Source: Macrotis lagotis (lineage: Eukaryota > Chordata > Mammalia > Peramelemorphia > Peramelidae). Taken from it: 64,000 nucleotides of DNA. Location: assembly GCF_037893015.1 (NCBI RefSeq), contig NC_133658.1, positions 424,853,890 through 424,917,889 on the forward strand, written 5' to 3'. The notes under the pieces were generated by a model, which was not told the origin of the DNA, searched no databases, and saw only the letters and a list, made by a program, of their open reading frames with translations. The position numbers were made by a program, and so were the translations under genes. Below, in pieces: positions 44,236 through 55,194 of this stretch (its first letter is position 1; the number at the start of each line of letters is the position of its first letter).

Positions 44236-45625
44236 ACAGTGGATAGCCAAGTATTGCTTGGTTGAGATCACTAAGACTGTTACCCTCTGCTCATCCTTTT
44301 CATTTACCTATTCTTGAAGTTTGCTCTGGGTTAATTGCTCTTTGGTTGCCTGTTTTCTCAGTTAAGGAATTCGACTCCTCAGCATCCCTCTTCCACCTTG
44401 GATTCCTAAGAAACAAAACCACCTTTGACTCTACTCTAGGAATTCTGGAATCAACAGCCCCACCCCCAGGAGAAGAACCTAATATATAATATGAATCAGA
44501 AAAGGAATAAGATAAGAGCAAGAAAAATATAGTCTACCTATCAAATAATTTTATTATAATGGAGAAACATAATATGGGGATTAAAATTGTCCAATCTATA
44601 ATAAAAGAAACTGAAGTAAAGTTCTAAGCCATTGGCACTTCATCCATGGTCCCCTCTAATGAAGTGGACTTCAGATCTTTCTCATTAGGTCCCCTTCTTC
44701 CAAGGTCTTATTTTTATAAAATATGATACTAGATTTTAAATATGAACATTCTTAAAAAGGCTATATAGAGTATAGAATCTCATTGTTTGATGGACTTTGC
44801 TTCTAAAAAGACTACACAAAGACTACACATTCTATATGCATCAGCTAGAGAAAGGGCTCTTGGATTGGATGAAGCATGGGACATCTCCATGGACTACATG
44901 GTCATAAAATGGTCATAAGATGTTCACCTGCTCATGTTGGTCCTCAAGTTGGATTGCTTTTCATGTAATTGAGTCACTTCCGCCATTTTGGGCTTGGTCA
45001 CCATGACAAGAAAAAACACATGTGGAAGGTCTCTAGCTAGCTTCCTGTATTTAAGCCAATGAAGTTACAATCTACATCTCACAATTCTGGAAATAAAATG
45101 CAAAACTTATAATCACTACCCGTATGGAATCATAGCAAACTGATTAATACTGATTGGAGTAGAATAGGGATCCAAATGATTTATTTCTCACAAATAACAT
45201 ATAAAAAGATGTTGGAAATCATGAAGCAAAGTAAAAGACCAAAAAGTCAGATACATGAGTATGAATGGTCTAGATATGCCCTGAGAAAGTAATTCTGGGC
45301 AAAAACTAGCCAAGAAGAAAGGAATTTCAGGAGCTAAGCAGTAAAGATTCATAGAATAATTAGAAGAGAATCTAATCATGGATCATTGCTGGTAATCAAT
45401 TGATTATTGGTCATTCAATTGAGAGACTAATATTCAAACCTCAACAGGGAGTTTTGTAGACTTTCTTTTTAAGGGCTACTAACTGGTCATTTTTACCTCC
45501 AGGCAACTAATCAATGGCCGCAAGACTTGATATTTCTCTGTTTACCTCTTTTTATGTGTGTGCCATTTTTAGGCTCCTCATTCTATCCTTGCCTTGGATT
45601 CCTAGGGAACAGAACAATATTTGAC
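44236..45625. other. Unclassified stretch flanked by a similar 60-base sequence
   Basis: cttggattcctaagaaacaa at 44397 is echoed at about 45591 (cttggattcctagggaacag), with weaker similarity on both sides. The interval between has no coding frame of note. I cannot assign it to an element family. Confidence 0.35.
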
Positions 45626-45629
45626 TGTA

Positions 45630-45945
45630 GTCAGTCAGTAAAACTAATATTTATTAAATGTCTATAATGTACCAAACATTGTATTAAGCATTGGAAATAT
45701 AAAGAAAAGAAAAGATAATCCCTGCTCTGAAGGAACTCACAGACTAATGGGAGATAATATATAAAAATATATGTACAAACAATACCTACTCAGAAGAAAT
45801 TGAAGATAATCATTAGGAGTCTCTTGAATTAAAGGGGATCAGGAAAGATTTTTTGGTAGAAGAAAGGATTTTAGGAGGGACTTAAAAGAAACTGGAAAAA
45901 TTGGAAGATGGAGATGGAGAGGGTTTTCTGCTCTGCTCTGATGTT
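45630..45945 (+). repeat. Long noncoding interspersed repeat, 5' part
   Basis: ctaatatttattaaatgtct, cattgtattaagcattggaa, ctctgaaggaactcacagac, agaaaggattttaggaggga. Confidence 0.75.
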
Positions 45946-46354
45946 ACTAAATTTGTGTGGTCTAGGACAAATTTCTTCCATTTCTGTAAGGTGCTGGGCT
46001 TAATTAATGGACTGTGAGAGGTCTTTTCTAGTTTTAACAGTCATTCATTCATTTGTAAACTTTAAGTATCTTCTGCCATTCAGAGTACTTGACAGGTTAC
46101 ATGTTTGGGGAGATGCAAAGTTCAGTTAAGACCATTCTAGAATTTCTTATTCATCCCAATCCAAGGAAGAAATAAAGGAAATCACAGATATATAATATAA
46201 ATCAGGCAAATGAAAATTTATACAATAACAACAATGCTGTAAAGACAAACATTTTGAAAGTTATAAGAACTATGATCAACACAGTGATCATCCACCAACC
46301 TAGAGGACCAATGATAAAACATATAATCTACCTCCTGATAAAGATAGATTCAGG

Positions 46355-46615
46355 TTGGGTGATTGTTGGGTGCATGGGGCTGGATATGGACTTGGGTGCT
46401 CCTGGCTCCAGGGCTGGGGCTCCGTCCATTGCGCCACCTGGACATAACTACAATTATTACTATTATTTTTTTTATTTTAATTTTTTTCTCCCCTTTATTG
46501 CTCAAGCTAGTCTATATTTTGGGGAGAGGGGTATTCTGTTTACTCTTAAACAAGAATATTTTATTAATGTATAAAAAAATTATTTGTACAAAAAGAGAAT
46601 AAATAAATATTTAAA
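46355..46615 (+). mobile_element. Orphan retrocopy (mRNA 3' end or SINE-bearing transcript)
   Basis: A 261-base insert is bounded by the 15-base direct repeat AAAGATAGATTCAGG (46340-46354 and 46616-46630). Its + strand ends with AATAAA at 46598 shortly before the right repeat, so it was retroposed in + orientation. Its first ~90 bases are an antisense SINE 5' half (ggctccagggctggggctcc; ccattgcgccacctgg). The rest is unidentified. The simplest reading is a 5'-truncated copy of an mRNA 3' end. Confidence 0.75.
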
Positions 46616-46627
46616 AAAGATAGATTC

Positions 46628-46654
46628 AGGGTGCAAAGTGAGACATGAATTGCT

Positions 46655-46686
<32 letters not shown>

Positions 46687-46901
46687 AGATATAAACAGAT
46701 ATATCTATATAGACATATGCAGGATGAGACATGTATATCTATAACTTATACTTGTATACCTGATATCTGTGTACATTAGACAATTATATAATGTGTCACA
46801 TTGCACCCTAAATCTCCATAGATATGTTATACATATAGATAGTTAGGTACATCTCTCTAAATGTTTATATAGAGAAATAAAATTATCTCACTTTGCACCC
46901 T
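46628..46901. repeat. 274-base interval with 16-base inverted repeats
   Basis: AGGGTGCAAAGTGAGA at 46628-46643 is the exact reverse complement of TCTCACTTTGCACCCT at 46886-46901. A related third arm, gtgtcacattgcaccct, lies at 46793-46809. The interior is TA- and TATC-rich. It could be a small terminal-inverted-repeat element or a palindromic satellite. No transposase is present. Confidence 0.8.
46652..46686. repeat. (TATC)n microsatellite
   Basis: About seven TATC units passing into TA. Confidence 0.93.
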
Positions 46902-47079
46902 AGATATATGTATATATATGTGTGTGTGTGTGTTTATTTACATATATGCATGTATTAAATGAAGTATATTAGTAAAGAAAATAGATTTCTATAATTTTTT
47001 GAAAAACAACTAAAAATAGGGAATACTCCAGATATTGAATGCTTTAAATTATTAATTTCTCTTTTGCTTTTCATTATTA

Positions 47080-47510
47080 CCATTTTGAAATTTAATTGAA
47101 GATTTTTAATTTGATGGTTTTTAAAGTTCTTTTTCGTTTCATAGCCAGTTCACTTTTTTAAATTTTATTTCCAAATAATTTGAAATCTGTGCTTTAAAGG
47201 CCCTTGATTGAATATGACTTTTATTTTGCATTATGGCTAGAAAAAATTATAGATCTATTATTTCTGCTTTTCTGTCTTTTTCTCTGAATTTCATTGACCT
47301 AATACTTGACTAATTTTTAAGAAGGTGCCATGCACAACTCAAAATAGGCATATTCCTCTCTAGTGCCATTCAATATTCTACAGAGGTCTGTCATGTCTAA
47401 CTTTTCTAAAATTGAAAAAAGAATCTCTTAAACTTCTTTCTTATTTATCATAGTAGTTTTATCTAGTTCTGAAAGGAGTAAATTGAGACCCTCCCCACTA
47501 TTGTTTTCAA
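47080..47510 (-). mobile_element. L1 LINE fragment, ORF2 after the endonuclease
   Basis: gcattatggctagaaaaaat, gttctgaaaggagtaaattg, gagaccctccccactattgt parallel 16400-16712 of the long L1 (which has gttgaggtctcccattatag). Confidence 0.7.
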
Positions 47511-47514
47511 AAGA

Positions 47515-49100
47515 TGGAAATGAAAATTCTCATGTTTTCTGATAATCTTAGAAGTATAAATTAAAAGCAACCTTAAGCTATCACTTTATACCCACCAGAA
47601 TGGCAAAATAAGCCAAAAAAAAGATCAAATTAAATGTCACTTATGTAAGAACAGGTACTCTATAGGAGGCAACATGGTACAAACATCACCTTTTGGAATC
47701 TAGCAGAAAGATACAACTAAGGATAATTTCATGAGGACCCTATAAAGAGAGAGAGGGAGATTTCCAGTAATTAAAAGGTGCGCCTCTAAAGAAGACAATC
47801 CAGGTTTTGGTCTTGGGCACCAGTAAAGCACTTAAGTAATCCTATTCGCACCTGAGGTACTAATCCTAAAAGTTCTTTACCTGGAACTCTCAGCATGAAA
47901 AGATTCTACAGGATCAAAGCTTTTCTTGAGGCTTCTTGAAAAAGCCAGATCTCTGAGTCAGTCAGTCAATATGCAAGCACCTAATATGTTCCAATTGCTG
48001 TGCTAAGCTCTGGATTTACAAAGAAAGGCAAAGACACTTCTTGCCTTTCAGAAGTTCACAGTCAAATGGAGAAGACAAGAAGCAACCATGTGCTGATGAG
48101 ATATATACAAGATAAACTGGAAATAATAAATAGATAGAAAACACTAGCATTAATGGAGATCAAGGAATATTTTAGGTAAAAACTATAATTTTAGCTGGGA
48201 CTTAAAAGAATAGTATTCCTTGAAGATATAGTATTACAGGTACAGGGATACCTAGTGAAAATGCTCCCAATCTGAAGATAGTCTTATTTGAGGAACAATA
48301 ATGAAGGCCTGTGTTACTGTATATCAGAATATGTAGGATGGGAAGAGTAATGTTTAAGAAGTCTAGAAAGGTTGGAAGAGATCAGATTGTAAAGGTTTTT
48401 GAATGTCAAACAGAATTTTTTATATTTTATTAGGGAGATGATGGGGAGCCATTCAAATTTACTGAACAGGGCATGAGGAAGTGATATTTAAGAATACCTG
48501 AAAGAGTTCCAAAAATTACTACACATCCAATAATGTTCAACATCAGTTGTTAATCAATTCAACCATTTTGGAATACAATTTGAAATTATGCAAATAAAAC
48601 TTCCAAATTGTTCAAACTCCTTGACCTAGATATCTGACAATTGGTTTTATAAACTACCAGGGCTATCAATATCAAGAATAAAATATTTTAAAGAAGAAAA
48701 TGAATTATTTTGCTGATGATTTAAGAATAGTTAAACAAAGTGTAGTATATGAATATAAGGGGATATTGCTCCACTAAAAAGTAAGACATATGTGAAGAAT
48801 TCAAAGAAACATGAGAAAACTTCATGAAGTGATATGGAATGAACAAAGCAGAAGTAAAATCCAATGTGTACATTACAATCCTAGAACTAAGACAACAACA
48901 GAATTTAGAATAAAAACAATGGGAAACATTGGTGGTAACTTAAAAGTCTACAACTACTTAAAGGATGAGTTATGTATACATTGCCAAAATCATTCATGTA
49001 TTTTTTTATCTAAAAATTTTCAGGGATTTTACAATGGGAGAATTCAGTTTGAACCAAGATGGAAATTTATTTGATATGACTGAAACAAAATTGGTCAATA
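47515..49100 (+). mobile_element. L1 3' region, split by another repeat
   Basis: 47515-47700 reads like distal L1 ORF2 (attaaaagcaaccttaagct; acccaccagaatggcaaaat). After the interruption, 48500-49100 reads ttcaaccattttggaataca, agttaaacaaagtgtagtat, tcatgaagtgatatggaatg, aacaaagcagaagtaaaatc. The 87-codon frame at 48811 is this 3' region and not a gene. Confidence 0.7.
47960..48500 (+). repeat. Long noncoding interspersed repeat
   Basis: atgcaagcacctaatatgtt, gctgtgctaagctctggatt, aatgtcaaacagaatttttt, gatggggagccattcaaatt. Same order as the copy at 59045-61640. It lies inside the plus-strand L1 3' region. Confidence 0.75.
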
Positions 49101-49220
49101 ATTTAAAAAACACAAAGGAACGAAGATGGCTCAGGATAACAATTCATACAAAGAAGTGATTATAGAGAGGGCAGACTTGTGATTGATGTTAAGAAAAATT
49201 TACTTAAAATTAAAGTTGTC

Positions 49221-49392
49221 AGGGGGCAGCTAGGTGGCACAGTGAATAGAGCATCTGCCCTGGAGTCAAGAGTACCTGAGGTCAAAATTTGACCTCAGAC
49301 ACTTAATTATTGCCTAGCTGTGTGACTTTGGGCAAGTCACTTAACCCCATTGCCTTAAATAGATTTAAAAGAAATTTAAAAGAACTCCTACC
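49221..49392 (+). mobile_element. SINE (WSINE1-type)
   Basis: agggggcagctaggtggcac to an A-rich tail. Target duplication ATTAAAGTTGTC at 49209-49220 and 49393-49404. Confidence 0.95.
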
Positions 49393-49599
49393 ATTAAAGT
49401 TGTCCAAAAAAAATGAAATTGCCTACCTCAAGAGATGATGAGTTCACCATTACTAGATGTCTTCAAGCAGAAACTAAATGCATACTCATCAGGAACATTA
49501 TAGAAGGGATTCCTGTTTAGATACCTAAACTAGTTGGCTTCTGAGGTCCTTTTTAGTTCTCAAATTCTCTGAACATGTGATCTTAGATTTAGAAGTCAA

Positions 49600-49750
49600 A
49601 GGAAACCTGGATGCCATCCAATCTAATTTTTTTTCATTTTAGAGATCTAAGACTTTAAAAGTTTAAGTGACTTTTTCAAGATCACAAACAAGTAACAAAA
49701 TTGGGATTTGAATTCAGGTCCTCCAATTTCAAATTGATCACACTCTAATC
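49600..49750 (-). mobile_element. MIR remnant
   Basis: tttcattttagagatctaag, gatcacaaacaagtaacaaa, gaattcaggtcctccaattt. Confidence 0.6.
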
Positions 49751-49806
49751 TATAAATCTAGACCTATTTGCTGGTTGCATGGTAAAGGGATTAATCACAC
49801 TAATCA

Positions 49807-49986
49807 CTGACCCAATTGAATTCCATCTTCTAATGAAATTATCCCACCAAAATGAGAACAGATGTAAATTCTTATGGTTCCAGAAATGGCCTTAGTATTT
49901 TGGTTTTTCTTCTTTGCTTGGTTGGATACCTCAACCACTCATAAATGGAAGGACTGAATTTCAAAGTCCTCCATGCCCAAAATATG
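49807..49986. repeat. Direct repeat, copy A (pair with 51603-51792)
   Basis: acccaattgaattccatctt, gttccagaaatggccttag, aaccactcataaatggaagg and ctgaatttcaaagtcctcca all recur in the same order 1.8 kb downstream. Not a repeat family I recognise. Confidence 0.88.
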
Positions 49987-50022
49987 GAAATGAAATTATT
50001 CTTGTGGTTTTTGTTTTAGATT

Positions 50023-50181
50023 TTTTTAAGTTTTTTTTTTTTTTTTGCAAAGCAAATGGGATTAAGTGGCTTGCCCAAGGCCACACAGCTAGGTAATTAT
50101 TAAATGTCTGAGACAGGATTTGAACCCAGGTACTCCTGACTCCAAGGCCAGTGCTTTATCCACTACGCCACCTAGCCACCC
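50023..50181 (-). mobile_element. SINE (WSINE1-type)
   Basis: Near-consensus minus-strand copy. Target duplication TTGTTTTAGATT at 50011-50022 and 50182-50193. Confidence 0.95.
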
Positions 50182-50524
50182 TTGTTTTAGATTGATTGTA
50201 TTTTTTATCTCCCAAACTTTGTACATAACTAAATATTAATATAAATTAAAATGTTTTTGAAATTTTTAATGTTTCTTATATTTCTTTGGAATTATATTAA
50301 TTATAAAAAAAGCTTGAAGGAGAAACAGTTTTTTCTATATTAAAGATAAAATAAGAAGATAAAAGTAGATAGGTAACAGCAAAAAATGACTTCACTTAGG
50401 AAGTACTTAAATATGAGCTATTATTTCTTGAAAAATGTGGAGCACATACAAAGTATTCTGTTCTATGAATTCCTTTGTCTTCATCTAATCTTGTTTGCCA
50501 ATCTAGATCATGGTTTTTATTCAG

Positions 50525-50715
50525 GGGCAATGTGGGATAGTAGAAAGAGCCTTGGCCTTGGAATCAAAATACCCAAATTGAGATCCTGGCTCTAGCATGT
50601 ACTATTTATGTGATCATAGACAAATCAATTCACTTCTCAGTTTCCTCAGTTGCAAAGTGTACATAATAATATTTGTACTTTTTACCTCATAGAATAAAAA
50701 AGATATAAAATTGAA
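50525..50715 (+). mobile_element. MIR remnant
   Basis: gcaatgtgggatagtagaaa, gagccttggccttggaatca, cacttctcagtttcctcagt. Confidence 0.75.
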
Positions 50716-51440
50716 CAATACATAAAATAAATAATAAAGATATAAGTTAAGATATGAGTTTTTTAATGATCATAAATAAGACCTGCAATTCTAATTAGTA
50801 GTTTAATTATGCATTTCTATTCCAAGAATATTACATTCCTTATTATGGGACCCATTGTTTATTAAGTTGTTTTCATAAACACATATTCCAGATTCAGTGA
50901 TGATCTTTTAGCAGTTTGGGGTTTTTTATATTTTCTGATTTATGATGGAGCAGAGGTCTACCAAACTACCTTAAAATGGGGGAGCTGATTTCCTAAGGAG
51001 GGGGGCCCCTAGGATGATTAATTTTCCTTAAACTTGATGTCATTGACCATGACCAAGACTTCAAGGTCATGATATTTCTTAATTTGTGGGATGGGGTGGA
51101 GGTAGTGGGGATAGTACAAAGACACAAACACATAATTTTAAAAAATTATCATTGTTATTAAAATTAAGATAACAAAACTATTTTTGTTCTTTACTGGCCA
51201 CAGACATTCTCACATTACCTTATCATCTGATATGGTTGACAATGTGATGTCCCAGAAATCAGAAGACCTAAGTTTTATTCCTGGTTTTCTGGGGTGCTCT
51301 AGGTCAAGTCAATATTGGTTTTGCCTCCTCAGTTATAATCTGAGGTTGAGGTATAGGGCTTATTTAGCTTTAAATTCCCATACAGTGCCTGGAACTTAAT
51401 GTTTGATGAATAAATGAATTCTTTTTTGGATTATAGTTCC
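50716..51440. other. Intronic stretch, weak MIR only
   Basis: 51225-51400 has weak MIR-like text (cagaaatcagaagacctaag). Nothing else was recognised. Confidence 0.35.
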
Positions 51441-51602
51441 TATATATCATCTTCTTGGGTTTTTTTTTTCTTTTCCTGGTACAATTTTCTTGGCTAATTT
51501 CTGCATATCAGGGTGACATTGGAGCAGCTGCAGATGTGCATTGCAGGGTATAATTTGGCCTCTTAGCTGGTGCTTCCGCAAGGAGGATGACTGCTGACTA
51601 AG

Positions 51603-51792
51603 TGACCCAATTGAATTCCATCTTCTAATGAAATCATCCCACCAAAATGAGGACAGATGTAAATTCACTCTTATGGTTCCAGAAATGGCCTTAGCCTTTC
51701 TACTGAAAGTTTTTCATATTTTTCTTGGTCGGGTACTATAACCACTCATAAATGGAAGGACTGAATTTCAAAGTCCTCCATGCCACAAAATA
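51603..51792. repeat. Direct repeat, copy B (pair with 49807-49986)
   Basis: Same order of blocks as copy A but with about 15 extra bases in the middle. The sequence just upstream (51480-51600) has a 73-codon minus-strand frame without a recognised motif. That frame may be part of the same source sequence. Confidence 0.88.
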
Positions 51793-51829
51793 TATAAGAA
51801 TGTCAGAGTCCTGAAATTTCTGGAGTTAC

Positions 51830-52490
51830 TCACATTCATCTCATCATCTCATTTGGACTTCACATCAATGTCCCTCCTCCTCCCATTTACTTCTTTGAAT
51901 TCCTTTCCTCCTTCAAAGCACAACTCAAGCCAGGTACATGACTGTAATCCCTATTACTGGGAAGCTGAGACTGATTGAATTCAGGAGTTCTAGACCACAG
52001 GACCAGCAGCTGTATTATACTGCACTACAGCTAAAGATGATCAGGTGTTTCATCCCAAGTCCAACACCAATATGGTGAACCCCCAGGAACAGAGGACTGC
52101 TAGGCTGCCAAAGGAGGGGAAAACTGCCCCAGGTTGGAAAAATGAAGCCATTCAATATTAGATTAGGATCTTTTAGTGATGGCTGCACTTCCAACCTGGG
52201 TAAAAATTGAGATACCTAGTTCAAAAACACAAAAAAGCCCCAAACAACTCCGGTGTCACTTTCCACATGAAGCTTTTCTGGATCCTGACAGGTTTAGTAC
52301 TCTATTTTAACTTTGCATTGTATATACTTTATATTTAATTGTTTATATGTATGTGCTTGTGTTGTATCTCCCTAAAGGACAGAAGTTCTTTAAAGAAAGG
52401 TCCCCTTTCATTTTTGTCTTTGTATCTCTAGAATCTAGTCTAATTGCTTATGCATAGAAGATACTTAATAAATGTTTTTTTTTAAATTAA
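51830..52490 (+). mobile_element. L2 LINE 3' end split by a 7SL pseudogene
   Basis: Left part: ttcctttcctccttcaaagc, acaactcaa. Right part: ggtgtcactttccacatgaa, gcttttctggatcctgacag, ctctagaatctagtctaatt, agatacttaataaatgtttt. Joined across the 7SL they give continuous L2 text. Confidence 0.85.
51929..52243 (+). pseudogene. 7SL (SRP) RNA retropseudogene
   Basis: About 294 bases follow 7SL RNA from its 5' end: gccaggtacatgactgtaat, gggaagctgagactgattga, caggagttctagaccacagg, caccaatatggtgaaccccc, aggctgccaaaggaggggaa, gccccaggttggaaaaatga, tgcacttccaacctgggtaa. It ends in an A-rich tail (tcaaaaacacaaaaaagc). The Alu-domain and S-domain parts are both present, so it is a full-length copy of the RNA and not a 7SL-derived SINE. 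Many changes in the paired stems mark it as an old pseudogene. It interrupts an L2, with ACAACTC on both sides (51920-51926, 52244-52250). Confidence 0.94.
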
Positions 52491-52620
52491 ACTGAACCCT
52501 GTGAGGCAGGTTATCTCTCAGGAAACTGACTTTGAAACAACTTCCTCCTCAAATCACGAAGCTAATAAACAGTAGAATTGTGACTTAAGCCCCATTTTCT
52601 GACTTAGCTAAAGCTAAAGT
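52491..52620 (-). mobile_element. MIR remnant
   Basis: gtgaggcaggttatctctca, aaatcacgaagctaataaac, ttgtgacttaagccccattt. Confidence 0.5.
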
Positions 52621-52889
52621 TGCTAAATTAACTTCCTGGCTCCAACCATCTTAATTCCTCCAAGTCCTTGGCCTACAGCTTCAGCTGCCCTTTAATTGTT
52701 GGAATGATTTTAGGCAATGCTAATTAGTACCAGATCTTGTATAGTATGGGCACTTTGAGAAGAATAACCTTATTTGCTTTTACTTCCTCACCATTCATTC
52801 ATGCCTCAATCAGTTTTCTTTCTCTATTGCTCATGAAACCTTCATAGAATTGTAAAAATGACAAATGTTAACTAGAGATTTGAGATTGG

Positions 52890-53330
52890 AGACACTGCAC
52901 ATGAGAAAAATCAAGGAAGGATTCAAAGAAGAACCTTAAAGGGTGATGGTATTCAAAGGCAAGGAGCAGGATGTCCTTGGCAGTGAGAGTGATGTGAGCA
53001 ATGTTGAAATGGAAATGTCACATCTGTGTTGGATAGACAGTGGAGAGCTCTACCTGTCTGGAATAGGGGATAATGTAAATGCTATTGTAGAAGGCCTTTA
53101 AGACCAGGTAAAGGAATTTGTACTTTATGAGCCAGGGATAGACTTCTGATCTGAAATATGACTTAATTGATTCATTAGTTTAAAAAGATTAATGTGGTAA
53201 GCAAAGGGTTGCAGAGAGAAGGGAGAAGGACTGATAGGGGAAATCAGAATTGATGCTATTGGAGGTTATTCAAGTGAAGGACCTACTAAATATTTAATGT
53301 AAGCAATTGGAATGGAAAGAAAGCAATGAA
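52890..53330 (+). repeat. Probable piece of the long noncoding repeat
   Basis: gaatttgtactttatgagcc, gattaatgtggtaagcaaag, ggttgcagagagaagggaga resemble the middle of the family at 59045-61640. Confidence 0.5.
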
Positions 53331-53499
53331 TTAGATGTAGCATAGTTTGGGAGAATTGTTAGCCAAGTGGGCTTTCTGAGCTTCTGTTCCCAGGTTGCCC
53401 ATCTCTGTTGAAACCTTAATGAAAATTCAGTAAAAAGGAAATAACTATAGATTCCATTTCCTAAACCATGCCTTTGCAAATGTCCCCCATGCCTAAAAG

Positions 53500-53720
53500 G
53501 CACTCCTTATTCTTCAGCTCTTAGAATCCTTTGTCTCCTTCCAAGCTTAATTCAAAAGCCCCCTCTTATATATATGTACTACCCCACAATTATGAGTGCC
53601 TCTTCCTTCGATTGGCTTTTATTTACTTTGTATATATTTTGAATCCATTTCTATTTATAGGTATTGTTTCCTCTTAATACAATGTAAGCTCTTCGAGGAC
53701 AGGGCATACTGTACATGCAT
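53500..53720 (+). mobile_element. L2 LINE 3' end
   Basis: tccttccaagcttaattcaa, aatacaatgtaagctcttcg, aggacagggcatactgtaca. Confidence 0.75.
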
Positions 53721-54700
53721 AGCCGCAAGAAGAGGAAGAGAAGAGTCAAGAATAACTATTTGGAATGACTAATGGAATGCAATCAACAAAAATAGGGAAA
53801 TTTTAAAGGGAGATATGTTTTAGGGAAAACATGAGTTCCTTTTAATGTGTTGATGACCAAATTAACAATTTCACATAAAAAGAACATCTATTGACTATAA
53901 CACTGAATTGAATTTTCGTATGCTCCATTAGAATGTGTTCTGGGGTCTACCCAACAGCTCTTTTAGGACTCATTTCTGATCCTTGCCCCATCTCACGAAG
54001 TACTTTGTTTTACAACTCTGATGAATTCATTAAAGTGGTTAATGTGTTAGTATATATATCCAGTTGCTTCCGTATCTTATTCACCCTTGGTATACTGGTA
54101 AATATTTAACATTCAGCTCTGGGGAGGGGGATGTATTCAGGATATATTTTTGAATTTAATTATTAACATTTTATTATACATAATTATTATCATTTTTCCA
54201 TTGTTTTCTTAAGTCTCGACAATCAAAAATAACAATTAATCCAGCCCAGATTTGTAACCTTTATCAGTTTCTTTCAAGTATTTTATCTTTTTTCCAATTT
54301 CATTAAATTTTAACATTTGATTTTTTTAAATTTTGAGTTCCAAATTCTCTTCCTCTCTCCCCTCCTTCTTCTCTGCAGATTTCTGAGTGCAAATGCTCAC
54401 ACTGAAATTTTAACTATCAACTGTCCTCAGACAGAGCTCACTCCAGTACACTCCTGCCTCCTAGACTTTAGGCAGGAGCTATGTCTTAGTTAAACCTTGT
54501 TTTGTCTCCAGTGCCTATGAATAGATGAGTGATTCTGAAAAATTTTGGAAGCCTCTAATGATTTTTTTGTCTCTCCTGACATTTTTTACCTTCTAAACTA
54601 CTATATCTCTGAAGAAATGCTCAGAGAATAGTCATTGATAGCAGTTCCAAAGGAAGAAGATTGTGCCAGGAAAGGAGAATGTTCAATCTGAAGTTTTTAG
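53721..54700. other. Intronic stretch with a short L1 3' UTR piece
   Basis: 54310-54370 (tttgagttccaaattctctt) resembles the reversed L1 3' UTR. The rest is AT-rich and without recognised features. Confidence 0.4.
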
Positions 54701-54711
54701 TCTTTGGAATT

Positions 54712-54869
54712 CCTTTTTTTTTTTTTAAAGGTTTTTGCAAGGCAAATGGAGTTAAGTGGCTTGCCCAAGGCCACACAGCTAGGTAATTAAGTGTCTAAGG
54801 CCGGATTTGAATTCAGGTACGCCTGACTCCAGGGCTGTTGCTCTATCCACTGCGCCACCTAGCTGCCCC
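54712..54869 (-). mobile_element. SINE (WSINE1-type)
   Basis: Near-consensus minus-strand copy with tggaatt on both sides (54705-54711, 54870-54876). The A tail lies in the poly-T at 54715-54726. Confidence 0.92.
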
Positions 54870-54970
54870 TGGAATTTTTTTAATAAAAGAAAGATGCCTC
54901 TACCTGAAGGTTCTGCAGTTGGATTTTCCAAAAACAAAAGAAAAAGAAAACAGACACAAACAGACACATA

Positions 54971-54975
54971 CGTGT

Positions 54976-55010
<35 letters not shown>
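54971..55010. repeat. (GT)n microsatellite
   Basis: About 19 GT units with one interruption. Confidence 0.96.
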
Positions 55011-55014
<4 letters not shown>

Positions 55015-55194
55015 CACATATACTGTAGCACATTTCAGAAGATGAGTTCTATATTGGAAGAGATGCCAATCAAGGATATATATGACAAATTAAATTTGTA
55101 GGGCGGTTATATGATAAGACTGAAGGACACAATCTGAGTATGGCACTAGAATGAACAAAATGTCACTTTTGTTGATGATGATGAAAATGTAATG

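Noticed and set aside
44500-45480. A possible LTR
   Set aside because: The composition and a TATA-like patch gave a weak impression only. No paired long terminal repeats, primer site or retroviral frame was seen.
48811-49074. 87-codon frame starting MRKLHEVIWNEQSRSK
   Set aside because: The DNA matches the L1 3' region, where such frames recur by chance.
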